Shown here: piece by piece, positions 37,444 through 46,152 of the stretch
Numbering within the stretch: the stretch's first letter is position 1
Layout: each line of letters starts with the position of its first letter
Assembly (NCBI RefSeq): GCF_900177795.1
Contig: NZ_FXWJ01000004.1
Location: 248,001 to 312,000, forward strand
Source: Plantibacter elymi (nom. nud.)
GTDB lineage: Bacteria > Actinomycetota > Actinomycetes > Actinomycetales > Microbacteriaceae
Length of the DNA stretch: 64,000 nucleotides
Direction: 5' to 3'
Program-made: the position numbers and the translations under genes
The notes under the pieces: generated by a model
The model's input: only the letters and a program-made list of their open reading frames with translations
What the model was told of the DNA's origin: nothing
Databases searched by the model: none

Positions 37444-38445
37444 TCAGAACTGGAAGCCGGTCGGGAACGGATCGGCGGGGTCGAGGAGGTAGGAGCCGAT
37501 TCCGGTGACCCAGGCCCGACCGGAGATGGTCGGGATGACGGCCGGCCTGCCCGCCACCGTCGTCTCGGCGATCAGCCGGCCGGTGAACCGGCTGCCGATG
37601 AAGGATTCGTTGACGAAGTCCTGGTCGAGCTGCAGTTCACCGCGGGCCCAGAGCTCGGCCATGCGCGCGGAGGTTCCGGTGCCGCATGGTGAGCGGTCGA
37701 ACCACCCCGGGAAGATGGCCATCGCGTGCCGGGACAGCACGGCGTCGGATCCCGGCGCGATGAACTCGACGTGGTGGCAGTGGTCGAGGCCGGCGATCTC
37801 GGGGTGCACGGGCGGCGCCTGCTCGTTGATCGCCGCCATGATCCGCAGTCCCGCGTCGAGGATGTCCTGCTGACGGTCGCGGTCGAAGGGGAGGCCCACG
37901 TCGTCGAGGTCGACCATCGCGTAGAAGTTGCCGCCGAACGCGAGGCTGTACGGCATGGTGCCGAGGCCCGGCACCTCGATCGTGGCGTCGAGGCGGTCGA
38001 CGTAGCTCGGGACGTTCTCGATCGTCACGCGGTCGGCGTGCCCGTCGCTGACGTCGACCCGCGCGATCACCAGTCCGGCGGGGGTGTCGAGCCGGATCGT
38101 CGTGACCGGCTCGACCACCTCCACCATGCCGGTCTCCACGAGGACCGTCGCGACCCCGATGGTGCCGTGCCCGCACATCGGCAGGCAGCCGGACACCTCG
38201 ATGTACACGACGCCCCAGTCGCAGTCCGCGCGCGTCGACGGCTGCAGGATCGCCCCGCTCATCGCCGCATGACCGCGGGGCTCGTTCATGAGGAAGAGCC
38301 GCAGGTCGTCGAGGTGCTCCATGAAGTGGAGGCGCTTCTCGTTCATGGTCGCGCCGGGGATCACGCCGACCCCGCCGGTGACGACGCGGGTCGGCATGCC
38401 CTCGGTGTGCGAGTCGACCGCACTGATCATGCGGGAGGACTTCAT
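37444..38445 (-). CDS. 4-hydroxyproline 2-epimerase (proline racemase family)
   Basis: A 333-residue cofactor-independent epimerase converting trans-4-hydroxy-L-proline to cis-4-hydroxy-D-proline. Both catalytic bases are visible as Cys: Cys91 in LPMCGHGTIG and Cys254 in SPCGTGTSARMAEL. The start SAVDSHTEGMPTRVV is typical of this subgroup. Two Cys distinguish it from the Thr-containing trans-3-hydroxyproline dehydratases. GAGAGG lies upstream of the ATG. It sits between the DapA-family deaminase and the semialdehyde dehydrogenase, exactly the enzymes needed after it. Confidence 0.95.
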   Translation of the reverse strand: MKSSRMISAVDSHTEGMPTRVVTGGVGVIPGATMNEKRLHFMEHLDDLRLFLMNEPRGHAAMSGAILQPSTRADCDWGVVYIEVSGCLPMCGHGTIGVATVLVETGMVEVVEPVTTIRLDTPAGLVIARVDVSDGHADRVTIENVPSYVDRLDATIEVPGLGTMPYSLAFGGNFYAMVDLDDVGLPFDRDRQQDILDAGLRIMAAINEQAPPVHPEIAGLDHCHHVEFIAPGSDAVLSRHAMAIFPGWFDRSPCGTGTSARMAELWARGELQLDQDFVNESFIGSRFTGRLIAETTVAGRPAVIPTISGRAWVTGIGSYLLDPADPFPTGFQF

Positions 38446-38500
38446 GGTGTGCCTCTCAGGGCTGGTGGTCGTGGACGGGGTGTCGCGTCGGCCGTCAGGC

Positions 38501-39415
38501 TCAGCGTGCCGCGAGGTAGTCGAGCGCGCGACGCGTCTGCGTCGTGACCTGCTCCGTCTGGAGCGCGTTCAGCGGACCGCGCGGCGGACGCGTCGGACCA
38601 CCGTAGCTCTCGCCGGCGATGTCGATCGACAGCTTGATGGCCTGGACGAACTCCGTCTTCGAGTCCCACCCGAAGACGGGGACGAGCTCGCGGTAGAGGG
38701 TGCGGGCCTCGTCGACGCGACCCGAGGTGACGAGCGTGTACAGCTCGACGGCCTCGCGCGGGAAGGCGTTCGGGTAGCCGGCGAACCAGCCGACCGCGCC
38801 GGCGACGAGGGACTCGAAGAGGAGGTCGTCCGCCCCCGCGATGACGTCGAGGTCGGTCTTGTCCTGGATCTCGAGCACCCGACGGATGTCGGCCGAGAAC
38901 TCCTTCACGGCGACGACGTGCTCGAGCTTGGCGAGTTCGACCAGCAGGTCGGGCGTGAGGTCGACCTTGGTGTCGATGGGGTTGTTGTAGGCCATGATCG
39001 GCAGGCCGACCTCGTCCACGCGGCTGTAGTGCTCGATGACCTCGTCGTCGTTCGCCCGGTAGATGGTGGGCGGCAGGAGCAGGACGCCGTCCGCGCCGTC
39101 CTCCTTCGCGTACTCGGCCCACTGCTGGGCCTGGTGCCAGCCGACGCCGTGCACCCCGGCGACGACGAGGCCGCGGTCGCCGACGGTGTCGACCGCGACC
39201 TGGATGACCTTACGACGCTCGGCGTCCGTCAGCGACGAGTACTCACCGAGCGAGCCGTTCGGGCCGACGCCGCGGCAGCCGTTCTCGATGAGCCAGTTGC
39301 AGTGCTCGGCGAAGCGGTCGTAGTCGACGGCGAGGCCTGCGGGCGCCGAGGCGTCCTCCTTGAACGCGAGGGTGGTCGCGACGATGACGCCGCCGAGGTC
39401 GAACTGCTTGGCCAT
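38501..39415 (-). CDS. DapA-family lyase, probable pyrroline-4-hydroxy-2-carboxylate deaminase
   Basis: A 304-residue (beta/alpha)8 barrel of the dihydrodipicolinate synthase family. It has GVGPNGSLGEYSSLTDAER near residue 50, the Tyr in MAYNNP near 141 and the Schiff-base Lys in VVAVKEFSADIR near 170. In the hydroxyproline operon such a protein removes ammonia from delta-1-pyrroline-4-hydroxy-2-carboxylate to give 2-oxoglutarate semialdehyde. Sequence alone cannot exclude another DapA-family reaction; gene order makes the deaminase most likely. AAGGA precedes the ATG at 39415, and the epimerase gene starts 55 bp downstream. Confidence 0.88.
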   Translation of the reverse strand: MAKQFDLGGVIVATTLAFKEDASAPAGLAVDYDRFAEHCNWLIENGCRGVGPNGSLGEYSSLTDAERRKVIQVAVDTVGDRGLVVAGVHGVGWHQAQQWAEYAKEDGADGVLLLPPTIYRANDDEVIEHYSRVDEVGLPIMAYNNPIDTKVDLTPDLLVELAKLEHVVAVKEFSADIRRVLEIQDKTDLDVIAGADDLLFESLVAGAVGWFAGYPNAFPREAVELYTLVTSGRVDEARTLYRELVPVFGWDSKTEFVQAIKLSIDIAGESYGGPTRPPRGPLNALQTEQVTTQTRRALDYLAAR

Positions 39416-39456
39416 GGGTGGTTCCTTTCCGAGGGAGTGGTGCGGAGACCGGTCGG

Positions 39457-40971
39457 TCATCCTGGGTGTTCGGCCGTCGGGGTCGACGGCGGTTCGTGGG
39501 GAGGGTGTCCCGGTGCCTGCGCGGCGAGTTCGCCGATGCGCAGCGGGGAGGCGATGGGCCGGCGGTCGCTCGAGACGCCGTCGATGAGGCCGTCGCCGCC
39601 GGATTCGGAGGCGACGCGGTGGAGGAGCTCCTCGACGGTGCGACCGCACATGCGGCCCTGGCAGATCCCGAGCCCGGCACGTGTGCTGAGTTTGAGGGAC
39701 CGCAGGCCGGTCGCGCAGGTGGCGGTCGCGGTCGCGCGCAACGAGCCGTAGTCGACCTCCTCGCAGCGGCAGATCGTGGTGTCGTCGTCGAGCCAGTCGC
39801 TCCAGCCGGCCCGGATGCCGTGGGCGCGTTCGAGCCGGTCGGCGAAGGCGAGGAACGTGTCGCGTCGACTCACGGCGGCACGGATCCCGGAGGCACCGGG
39901 GAGTCCGCCGGCCGCAGCGTGTCCCGCGATCGCGCCCTCGGCGAGCGCGGCGTCGACGCCCCCGATCCCGGTGATCTCCCCGGCCGCGAAGACGGTCGGG
40001 ACGCTCGTGCGCTGCTCGGCGTCGACCTGGACGAACCGGGCTTCGGTGAGCGCGCAGCCGACCGCGACGGGCAGCTCGAGCCGCGGGGTGAACCCGTGGC
40101 TGACGCACACGGCGTCCGCATCGATCGTGCGCTCGGTTCCGGGGATCGGCGACCAGTCGGCGTCGACGGCGGCGATGGTCACGCGCTCGACCCGGTCGGT
40201 GCCGTGCGCGGCGACCACGGCGTGACCGACGCGGTACGGGATCCGGTGGCGGAGGTGGCCGCCGACGTAGCCGAGCAGCTCACCGGCCTTCCCGGTCACG
40301 CCGAGCAGCTGCCAGGGCTTGGGGAGCCAGCCCCTGGCGAGTCCGCCGACGGTCGTGGCCTCGTAGACCCCGAGCACGCGTGATCCGGTCGCGGTCAGGG
40401 ACGCGGCCACCGGCAACAGGAACGGTCCGGCGCCGGCCACGACCACCCGCTGACCGACGGCGACCCGCTCGCCCTTCGCGAGGGCCTGGGCGGCACCGGC
40501 TGAGAAGACGCCGGGGAGGTCCCAGCCGGGGAACGGCAGCGTGCGGTCGTGTGCGCCGGTCGCGAGGACGAGCGCGTCCGGCCGGAGGGTCAGCGGCGTG
40601 CGGTCGGCGCCGTCCGGCGGTCCGACGAGGACGTGCAGGCGCAAGCCGGTCGCCCCGGAGGTGTCGTCGGAGCCGTGGTCGGCGGCACGGTCGACGTCGA
40701 TCGCCCAGACCTGCGCCTCGGTGATCACCGTGCAGCCGTCGTCGGTGTCGAGCGCCGCACGCATGGCGACGAAGCGCTCGAACCCGTGGTGCAGCGAGGC
40801 CTCGGCTTCCGACGGCCGGCTGGCCGGCAGGTGCCGCCAGTACTGACCGCCGAGCTCGTCCGAGGCGTCGAGCAGCGTGACGGCGGCGCCGAGCGCCCGG
40901 GCGGCGAGTGCGGCCTGGAGGCCGGCGGGACCTGCACCGACGACGACGACCTCGCGCTGCCGGGCGCTCAT
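39457..40971 (-). CDS. D-hydroxyproline dehydrogenase-type subunit: FAD/NAD(P) oxidoreductase with BFD-like iron-sulfur domain
   Basis: A 504-residue flavoprotein. Residues 7-40 hold the FAD-binding fold (EVVVVGAGPAGLQAALAARA) and a second Rossmann motif is near 165 (RVVVAGAGPFLLPVAASL). FAAGEITGIGG closes the FAD site. The C-terminal part has a BFD-like [2Fe-2S] region (TICRCEEVDYGSL, then GLGICQGRMCGRTVEEL). It resembles HcnB and octopine/opine oxidase subunits and the alpha subunit of multi-subunit D-hydroxyproline dehydrogenases. It overlaps the ferredoxin-like subunit gene (ATGA), so subunits should be made in step. Confidence 0.88.
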   Translation of the reverse strand: MSARQREVVVVGAGPAGLQAALAARALGAAVTLLDASDELGGQYWRHLPASRPSEAEASLHHGFERFVAMRAALDTDDGCTVITEAQVWAIDVDRAADHGSDDTSGATGLRLHVLVGPPDGADRTPLTLRPDALVLATGAHDRTLPFPGWDLPGVFSAGAAQALAKGERVAVGQRVVVAGAGPFLLPVAASLTATGSRVLGVYEATTVGGLARGWLPKPWQLLGVTGKAGELLGYVGGHLRHRIPYRVGHAVVAAHGTDRVERVTIAAVDADWSPIPGTERTIDADAVCVSHGFTPRLELPVAVGCALTEARFVQVDAEQRTSVPTVFAAGEITGIGGVDAALAEGAIAGHAAAGGLPGASGIRAAVSRRDTFLAFADRLERAHGIRAGWSDWLDDDTTICRCEEVDYGSLRATATATCATGLRSLKLSTRAGLGICQGRMCGRTVEELLHRVASESGGDGLIDGVSSDRRPIASPLRIGELAAQAPGHPPHEPPSTPTAEHPG

Positions 40972-41318
40972 GTCCGGTCCCCGAACGGGTCGTTCTCCGT
41001 CGTGGGTTCCGGGAGGGCGTCGTGCTGTGTCTCGATGCGGTCGCCGTCCGCGGCGCGACGCTGGCAGGCACGGACGTCCCGCTGGCCGTTCACCGTGACG
41101 ATGCAGTCGAAGCAGACCCCGATGCCGCAGAAGACGCCGCGCGGCTTCCCTGACCCACTGGTGCGGCGCCAGGCGAGGACGCCGGAGCCCAACAGGACAC
41201 CGGCGATCGTCTGTCCACGGAGTCCGTCGACGGGCGTCCCGTCGAGGTCGATGCGCAGCGCGTCCTCCATGCCGGGCACGATCCGGTCGTTCGTCGCGGG
41301 CAGTCGTCTCGAGACCAT
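40968..41318 (-). CDS. Small [2Fe-2S] subunit of the D-hydroxyproline dehydrogenase
   Basis: A 116-residue ferredoxin-like protein. The cluster ligands are in VFCGIGVCFDCIVTVNG (Cys-x4-Cys-x2-Cys), with a fourth Cys in DVRACQR. It resembles HcnA and the N-terminal domain of sarcosine oxidase alpha. It would pass electrons between the two flavoprotein subunits encoded on either side; its gene overlaps both neighbours (TGATG and ATGA). Confidence 0.9.
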   Translation of the reverse strand: MVSRRLPATNDRIVPGMEDALRIDLDGTPVDGLRGQTIAGVLLGSGVLAWRRTSGSGKPRGVFCGIGVCFDCIVTVNGQRDVRACQRRAADGDRIETQHDALPEPTTENDPFGDRT

Positions 41319-42514
41319 CAGGCCACCTCCGCCGGCCGGTCGACGCGCAGGTGCGGGGCGAGGCCCGGGCGGTCGAGTTGGAACGGGGCGTCGTCGAGGT
41401 CGGCCGATCCGCCGAGCAGGCGGGCGGCGATGAGCTCAGCCGTCGCGAGGGCCAGTCCGATGCCGGCGCCCTCGTGGCCTGTCGCGTGCCACAGGCCGTC
41501 GACGCGGTGGTCGGGGCCGATGACCGGGAGGTGGTCGGGCATGTAGGGCCGGAAGCCGCCGTAGCTGCGCATGACCGAGGTGTCGCGCAGGAACGGGAAG
41601 AGGCGCAGCGACTTCGCCGCCACCTCGCGGAGCACGTCGACGTCGAGGCGTGCGTCGAACCCGATCTGCTGCCGGCTCGAGCCGATGAGGACCGTGCCCG
41701 CAGCCGTCGACTCGACGACGCTCGAGGTCTGGAGCGAGGCGTCGCTCGACTGCGTCGCCCCGAAGTAGTCGCCGTCGTAGACCTTGTGGTGCACGCGGTG
41801 CGGCATGCGGGTGGTGACGAGGACCATGCCGCGTCGGGGACGGACCGGGACGGGTGCGCCGAGTACCTCGCCGAGCTCGGCCGACCACGGTCCGGCGCAG
41901 ACGAGGACCGCGTCGCCCGAGACGTCGCCCACGGAGGTCCGGACACCCGTGAGGCGTCCGGTCGCGCTCCGGACGCCGCCCGTCACGGTGACGCCGGTGC
42001 GCACGACAGCGCCCGCCCGCCGGGCCGAGGCGAGCAGGGCCTCCGTGGCGATGACGGGCTGGACCTGTGCATCCTCGGGATAGTGGACGGCCGCCGTGGA
42101 CGAGCGGGTGATCGACGGCTCCGCCGCGAGCAGCTCGTCCTCGGTGAGGGGTCTGGCGTCGACACCGGCGGCACGCTGGGCGGCGGCGAAGTCGAGCAGC
42201 GGCTGCGCGCCGGCCTCGGTGGTGGCGACCACGATGCCGCCCTTGCGCTCGAACTCGATGCTCGGGAAGGTCGGTCCCAGTTCGGCCACGAGTTCGGCGG
42301 TGACGGCGGGCCAGAGGCGTGAGGCGTACCGGGCGAGGTCGAGTTCGGGGCCGGGCCCCTTGTCGGAGACGAGGAGGTTCCCCTCCCCCGAGCCGCTCGT
42401 GCCGCCGGCGGCCGCCGAACGGTCGAGCACGACGACCTCGGCGCCGCGGCGCGCGAGGATCCGCGCGCAGGCCGCACCGACGATGCCGGCGCCGACGATG
42501 ACGATGCGGGTCAC
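41318..42514 (-). CDS. Catalytic FAD subunit of D-hydroxyproline dehydrogenase (DAO family)
   Basis: A 398-residue FAD oxidoreductase of the DadA/HcnC/glycine oxidase type: the dinucleotide fold RIVIVGAGIVGAACARILA at the start, GGTSGSGEGNLLVSDKGPGP near 40 and GGFRPYMPDHLPVIG near 330. It should oxidise cis-4-hydroxy-D-proline to delta-1-pyrroline-4-hydroxy-2-carboxylate together with the two following genes. The GTG start at 42514 has GAGGA seven bases upstream. It is the first gene of the catabolic operon; a perfect 15-bp palindrome lies 40 bp upstream. Confidence 0.9.
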   Translation of the reverse strand: MTRIVIVGAGIVGAACARILARRGAEVVVLDRSAAAGGTSGSGEGNLLVSDKGPGPELDLARYASRLWPAVTAELVAELGPTFPSIEFERKGGIVVATTEAGAQPLLDFAAAQRAAGVDARPLTEDELLAAEPSITRSSTAAVHYPEDAQVQPVIATEALLASARRAGAVVRTGVTVTGGVRSATGRLTGVRTSVGDVSGDAVLVCAGPWSAELGEVLGAPVPVRPRRGMVLVTTRMPHRVHHKVYDGDYFGATQSSDASLQTSSVVESTAAGTVLIGSSRQQIGFDARLDVDVLREVAAKSLRLFPFLRDTSVMRSYGGFRPYMPDHLPVIGPDHRVDGLWHATGHEGAGIGLALATAELIAARLLGGSADLDDAPFQLDRPGLAPHLRVDRPAEVA

Positions 42515-42553
42515 GGGCGGTCCTCTCGGTCGGTACGGGGAAGGGCTTTCAGT

Positions 42554-42568
42554 AATGTGTCACACATT
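42554..42568 (-). promoter_or_regulatory. Operator O1 of the hydroxyproline operon (probable GntR/FCD site)
   Basis: AATGTGTCACACATT is a perfect palindrome (7+1+7). It lies between the GntR gene and the first catabolic gene. Its minus-strand version continues into GTGACACATTACT, a 13-mer found again at 53712-53724 in front of the arabinofuranosidase-transporter operon. The form NGTGTNACACN is usual for FadR/FCD regulators. Confidence 0.8.
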
Positions 42569-42632
42569 CACTGAACAGGCAAGCGTGCACGATCGCGGAT
42601 CCTGGTCGAGGTCCGCGCACGCACGCCCGGGG

Positions 42633-43310
42633 CTACTCGGCGTCGGATTCGGGCTTGCCGGCCCACCAGCCGGTGGTGTGCCCGATGTGTCGATGCATGA
42701 GCTCGCGAGCGGCGACCCCGTCACCCCGCTCGAGGGCGTCGAGGAGCTCGTGGTGCTCCACGGCCGAGCGGTCGAGCTGCTGCGAGTCGAGCATGGCGGC
42801 CAGCCCCACGAGCCGGGTGCGTCCGCGGAGGTCGGCGACGAGCTCGACGAGGAGCGGGTTGCCGAGCTTCGCGGTGAGCGCGAGGTGGAACGCCTGGTCG
42901 GCTTCGAGGTACCGGGTCAGGTCGCCGTCGCGGGCACCGGCCACGATGTCGTCCGCCTGCTGCCGGAGCGCGGGCAATGACTCGTGGTCGAAGACCTCGG
43001 CCAGGTCCGCCATCGCGGGCGGCTCGAGGAGCTGGCGGATCTGCGCCGTGTTGCGGAGCGAGGCCTCGCTGACGACGGTGACCCGGAAGCCCTTGTTGCG
43101 GACCGCCTCGACGAAGTCGCGCTTCTCGAGATCGAGCATCGCTTCGCGGACGGGGGTCGCCGAGACGTTGAACTGCACCGCCAGCGTCGGTACCGAGATC
43201 ATCGTCCCCGGAGCGAGCTCGCCCGAGATGATCGCCGCGGACACCGCCCGCTCCACCTGCGCGCGCAGGCTCAGCCGTTCCTCGGCCGGTCGGATCGCCG
43301 ACATGCTCAT
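42633..43310 (-). CDS. GntR-family regulator with FCD ligand-binding domain
   Basis: A 225-residue transcription factor. A winged helix spans about 10-75 (VERAVSAAIISGELAPGTMI, FNVSATPVREAMLDLEKRDF, FRVTVVSE). An FCD all-helical sensor domain follows with metal-ligand positions in EADQAFHLALTAKLGN, VEHHELLDALERGD and MHRHIGHT. Such proteins bind small acids and release DNA. The ATG at 43310 has GGGAG five bases upstream and is preferred to 43322. It sits 42 bp past the peptidase operon and just before the catabolic operon, and matching dyads lie in front of both, so it probably controls the whole locus in response to hydroxyproline or a derivative. Confidence 0.94.
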   Translation of the reverse strand: MSMSAIRPAEERLSLRAQVERAVSAAIISGELAPGTMISVPTLAVQFNVSATPVREAMLDLEKRDFVEAVRNKGFRVTVVSEASLRNTAQIRQLLEPPAMADLAEVFDHESLPALRQQADDIVAGARDGDLTRYLEADQAFHLALTAKLGNPLLVELVADLRGRTRLVGLAAMLDSQQLDRSAVEHHELLDALERGDGVAARELMHRHIGHTTGWWAGKPESDAE

Positions 43311-43351
43311 CGCGACTCCCATCCTTCGTCTCCCACCACGGTCCGCTCAGG

Positions 43352-44842
43352 TTACTGGGCGCGCATCCACGCTTCGATGCCCGACGCGTCGATGGGCAGC
43401 GCATCCGACAGCACCTCGGCGCCGTCGGCCGTCACGAGGAGGTCGTCCTCGAGCCGGACGCCGATGCCGCGCAGTTCCGGTGGAACCGTCTCGTCGAAGG
43501 CGTGGAAGTACAGCCCCGGCTCGACCGTGAGGACCATACCGGGGGCCATCGAGCCACCCTGGTAGGCCTCGTAGGAGGACTTCGCGCAGTCGTGGACGTC
43601 GAGGCCGAGGTGGTGACCGATGCCGCACACGAGGTACCGCCGATGCTGTTGCCCGACCGGGCTGAGCGCCTCGTCGACGGACACCGGCAGGAGGTCCCAG
43701 TCGTGGAGTCCCTGCGCGATGACCTCCATGGCCGCGTGGTGGAAGTCGGTGAAGTCGCGGCCCGGCCGCACGGCGGCCATCCCGGCGCGGTGGGACGCCT
43801 CGACGAGGTCGTGGACGCGGCGCTGCTCCGGGCTGAAGGTGCCCGAGACAGGGAAGGTCCGCGTGACGTCCGCCGTGTAGAACGCACGCGTCTCCACGCC
43901 CATGTCGAGCAGGATCGCGTCCTCGGGGCGGACCGGGCCGTCGCAGCGCACCCAGTGGAGCGTGGGTGCGTGCGCGCCGCTCCCGACGATGGTCGAGTAG
44001 CCGGGGCCGTTCCCCGTGGTGCGGGCGTGCCGGTCGAAGGTCCCCTGCAGCCAGCGCTCACCGCCCCCGGCGACGGCCGTCGGCAGCTCCCGGATCACGG
44101 CGGAGAACCCGCCGACGGTCGCGTCGACCGCTCGTCGCAGCTCCGCGATCTCCCAGTCGTCCTTGATCATGCGCAGTTCCGAGAGCACACGGCCGAGTTC
44201 CGGCGCGACCGTCAGCGGCTCGAGCGCGCGATGCTGCGAGGTCAGGGTCCCCGCGAGGAGTGGTCGCTCGACGCCTCGGAGCGCGTCGGGCAGCGCGGCG
44301 AGCACCTCGACTCGGAGGTCGAGGACCGCCGACCAGTCGGCCGGCCCCGGCGCGGAGCCGACCCAGAGCTCACCGTGGTTGGCGTCGGCGAAGAACCCGG
44401 TCTCGCCCGGGTGCGCCGGTGCCGGGATGTACAACGTCGCGTCGTGACCGGCGCCGCTCGGACGCAGCACGAGGACCGCGTCCTCGGCGGAGCAGCCGGT
44501 GAGCCAGAAGAAATCGCTGTCGGGGCGGAAGTCGTAGTTCGAGTCGTTGGCCCGGACGGGCGCGCGACCGGAGGCGACGACGAGCGTCCGCCCGACGAAG
44601 GCCTCGCTCAGCCGACGACGGTGCTCGGCTGCGGCCGCAGCGATCCCGGGCTCGACCGGCGGCGTGCGGTCGGGGGTACCCCAACCGGTGCCGAGGAACT
44701 CGCGGAACGCCGGCACCTCTGCCAGGCGGGGCAGCTTCGGGTCCGGGTTCGCCGGGCGCGGCATGGACGTGGCCGGTGCCTCAGTGGTGGCAGGCGCGAG
44801 GCCCGCCGTCTGCTCGGGCGCCTGCTGCTGCGTGTCGGTCAT
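43352..44842 (-). CDS. Xaa-Pro aminopeptidase (M24B family)
   Basis: A 496-residue pita-bread metallopeptidase that removes an N-terminal residue preceding proline (or hydroxyproline). After a Pro/Ala-rich start and the non-catalytic N-domain, the metal ligands appear in order: AILLDMGVE, YTADVTRTFPVSG, GIGHHLGLDVHD, LTVEPGLYF and GVRLEDDLLV, giving Asp-Asp-His-Glu-Glu. There is no signal peptide, so it acts on imported peptides. The ATG overlaps the preceding prolyl aminopeptidase-like gene (ATGA), part of a chain of overlapping genes starting at the ABC permease. Confidence 0.94.
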   Translation of the reverse strand: MTDTQQQAPEQTAGLAPATTEAPATSMPRPANPDPKLPRLAEVPAFREFLGTGWGTPDRTPPVEPGIAAAAAEHRRRLSEAFVGRTLVVASGRAPVRANDSNYDFRPDSDFFWLTGCSAEDAVLVLRPSGAGHDATLYIPAPAHPGETGFFADANHGELWVGSAPGPADWSAVLDLRVEVLAALPDALRGVERPLLAGTLTSQHRALEPLTVAPELGRVLSELRMIKDDWEIAELRRAVDATVGGFSAVIRELPTAVAGGGERWLQGTFDRHARTTGNGPGYSTIVGSGAHAPTLHWVRCDGPVRPEDAILLDMGVETRAFYTADVTRTFPVSGTFSPEQRRVHDLVEASHRAGMAAVRPGRDFTDFHHAAMEVIAQGLHDWDLLPVSVDEALSPVGQQHRRYLVCGIGHHLGLDVHDCAKSSYEAYQGGSMAPGMVLTVEPGLYFHAFDETVPPELRGIGVRLEDDLLVTADGAEVLSDALPIDASGIEAWMRAQ

Positions 44843-46152
44843 GCCTGCTCCTCATCCGCGCGACGGCCGCCGCGCTCGTCCACCATCGAGAACAGGCGGC
44901 GCACCACGGCGGCGTCCTGGATCCCGTCGTGCTCGTACTCGTTCGTGACCCAGGCGGTCGCCCCGCCGACGGCGTCGACCGTCTCCAACTGCAGCTGCGC
45001 GTCCACGTACATGTCGTCGTAGTACACGGCCGCGGCGAGCGGCACCGTGCTCGCCTGCAGGACCGCGGGGTCGTACAGCGGGTCCCAGTCGGTCTTGGCC
45101 GCCAGTCGCTCCACCGCACCCTGGAAGGGTCGGAGCGAGCGGATCTCCTCGAACATCCAGGGATACACCATCTCCCCTGTGAACAGCAGCGGACTGGCCG
45201 TCTCGGCGAACGCCGGGCGTGCGTCGCGCTCGGCCTGCGCCGCCCACGCGGTCGCCCCCGCGCCGGCGGCACCGTAGATGCTCTCCTGCAGGGCGATGAA
45301 GAGGGGGTTGTCGACGTAGGACGTCCTCCCCCAGACCTGCGCCAGGAAGGTGTCGCTCAGGCGGTCGCCGCTGTCGAACGCCTCGTCGAGCAGCCAATGG
45401 AGGCGCTCGTAACCGGGCTTCATCCCGAAGTCGATCCCGAGGTTCTGGAAGCGCCGCACGGTGAGTCGGTCGCCGTCCGGCAGGAGCACCTCCTCGGCGG
45501 CGAGTCGGTCGGCGATCCGCGCGACGGTGTCGACGTCCCGGGGGTACCGCTCGGCGAAGGCCCGGTTCTTGCGCTCGGTGCGCGGATAGGTGCGGCGGTA
45601 GACCTCAGCCGCCGACGGGTGGATGCCCGCGAGACCGCCGGTGACGTAGCAGGCGGCCAGTCCCTCCGGGGCTCGCGAGAGGTAGGTGAGGGTGAGGAAC
45701 CCGCCGTAGCTCTGACCGAGCGTCGACCAGCGACGGCCACCGAAGACGGTGCGGCGCAGGTACTCGGCGTCGTCGACGATCGAGTCGGCCCGGAAGCGTT
45801 CCAGGTACTCGGCCTGTGCGGCAGCGTCACCGACGGCCGCGATGGACCGGCCGTCGATCCTGGTGCTCCGGCCGGTGCCGCGCTGGTCGAGCAGCACGAG
45901 CCGGAAGGTGCGGAGGGCCTCGGCGACCCAGCCGTCCCTCGACACCGGACGCGGGCCTTTGCCGCCCGGTCCGCCCTGGAGGAACACGAGGACCGGGAGC
46001 TGCTCGTCGCGACGCAGGGGGTCGACGAGTTCGCGGGCGAACAGGCTGATCGTGCGGCCGTCGTCGGGGCGCCGCCAGTCGAGCGGGACGTCGACCGTGT
46101 GGTCGGTCACGTGGATCCCCGGCAGCAGGGAGGTGGTGGTGCGGTGGGTCAT
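44839..46152 (-). CDS. Prolyl aminopeptidase-like alpha/beta hydrolase (S33 family)
   Basis: A 437-residue cytosolic serine peptidase of the large prolyl iminopeptidase type. The oxyanion loop FLQGGPGGKGP near residue 57, LLDQRGTGRST near 91 and the nucleophile elbow GQSYGGF near 145 are clear; a His candidate lies near NEYEHDGIQ at the end. These enzymes release N-terminal proline, and some also release hydroxyproline. Gene overlaps with the ATP-binding subunit gene before it and the Xaa-Pro aminopeptidase gene after it make a coupled import-and-cleavage unit. Confidence 0.88.
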   Translation of the reverse strand: MTHRTTTSLLPGIHVTDHTVDVPLDWRRPDDGRTISLFARELVDPLRRDEQLPVLVFLQGGPGGKGPRPVSRDGWVAEALRTFRLVLLDQRGTGRSTRIDGRSIAAVGDAAAQAEYLERFRADSIVDDAEYLRRTVFGGRRWSTLGQSYGGFLTLTYLSRAPEGLAACYVTGGLAGIHPSAAEVYRRTYPRTERKNRAFAERYPRDVDTVARIADRLAAEEVLLPDGDRLTVRRFQNLGIDFGMKPGYERLHWLLDEAFDSGDRLSDTFLAQVWGRTSYVDNPLFIALQESIYGAAGAGATAWAAQAERDARPAFAETASPLLFTGEMVYPWMFEEIRSLRPFQGAVERLAAKTDWDPLYDPAVLQASTVPLAAAVYYDDMYVDAQLQLETVDAVGGATAWVTNEYEHDGIQDAAVVRRLFSMVDERGGRRADEEQA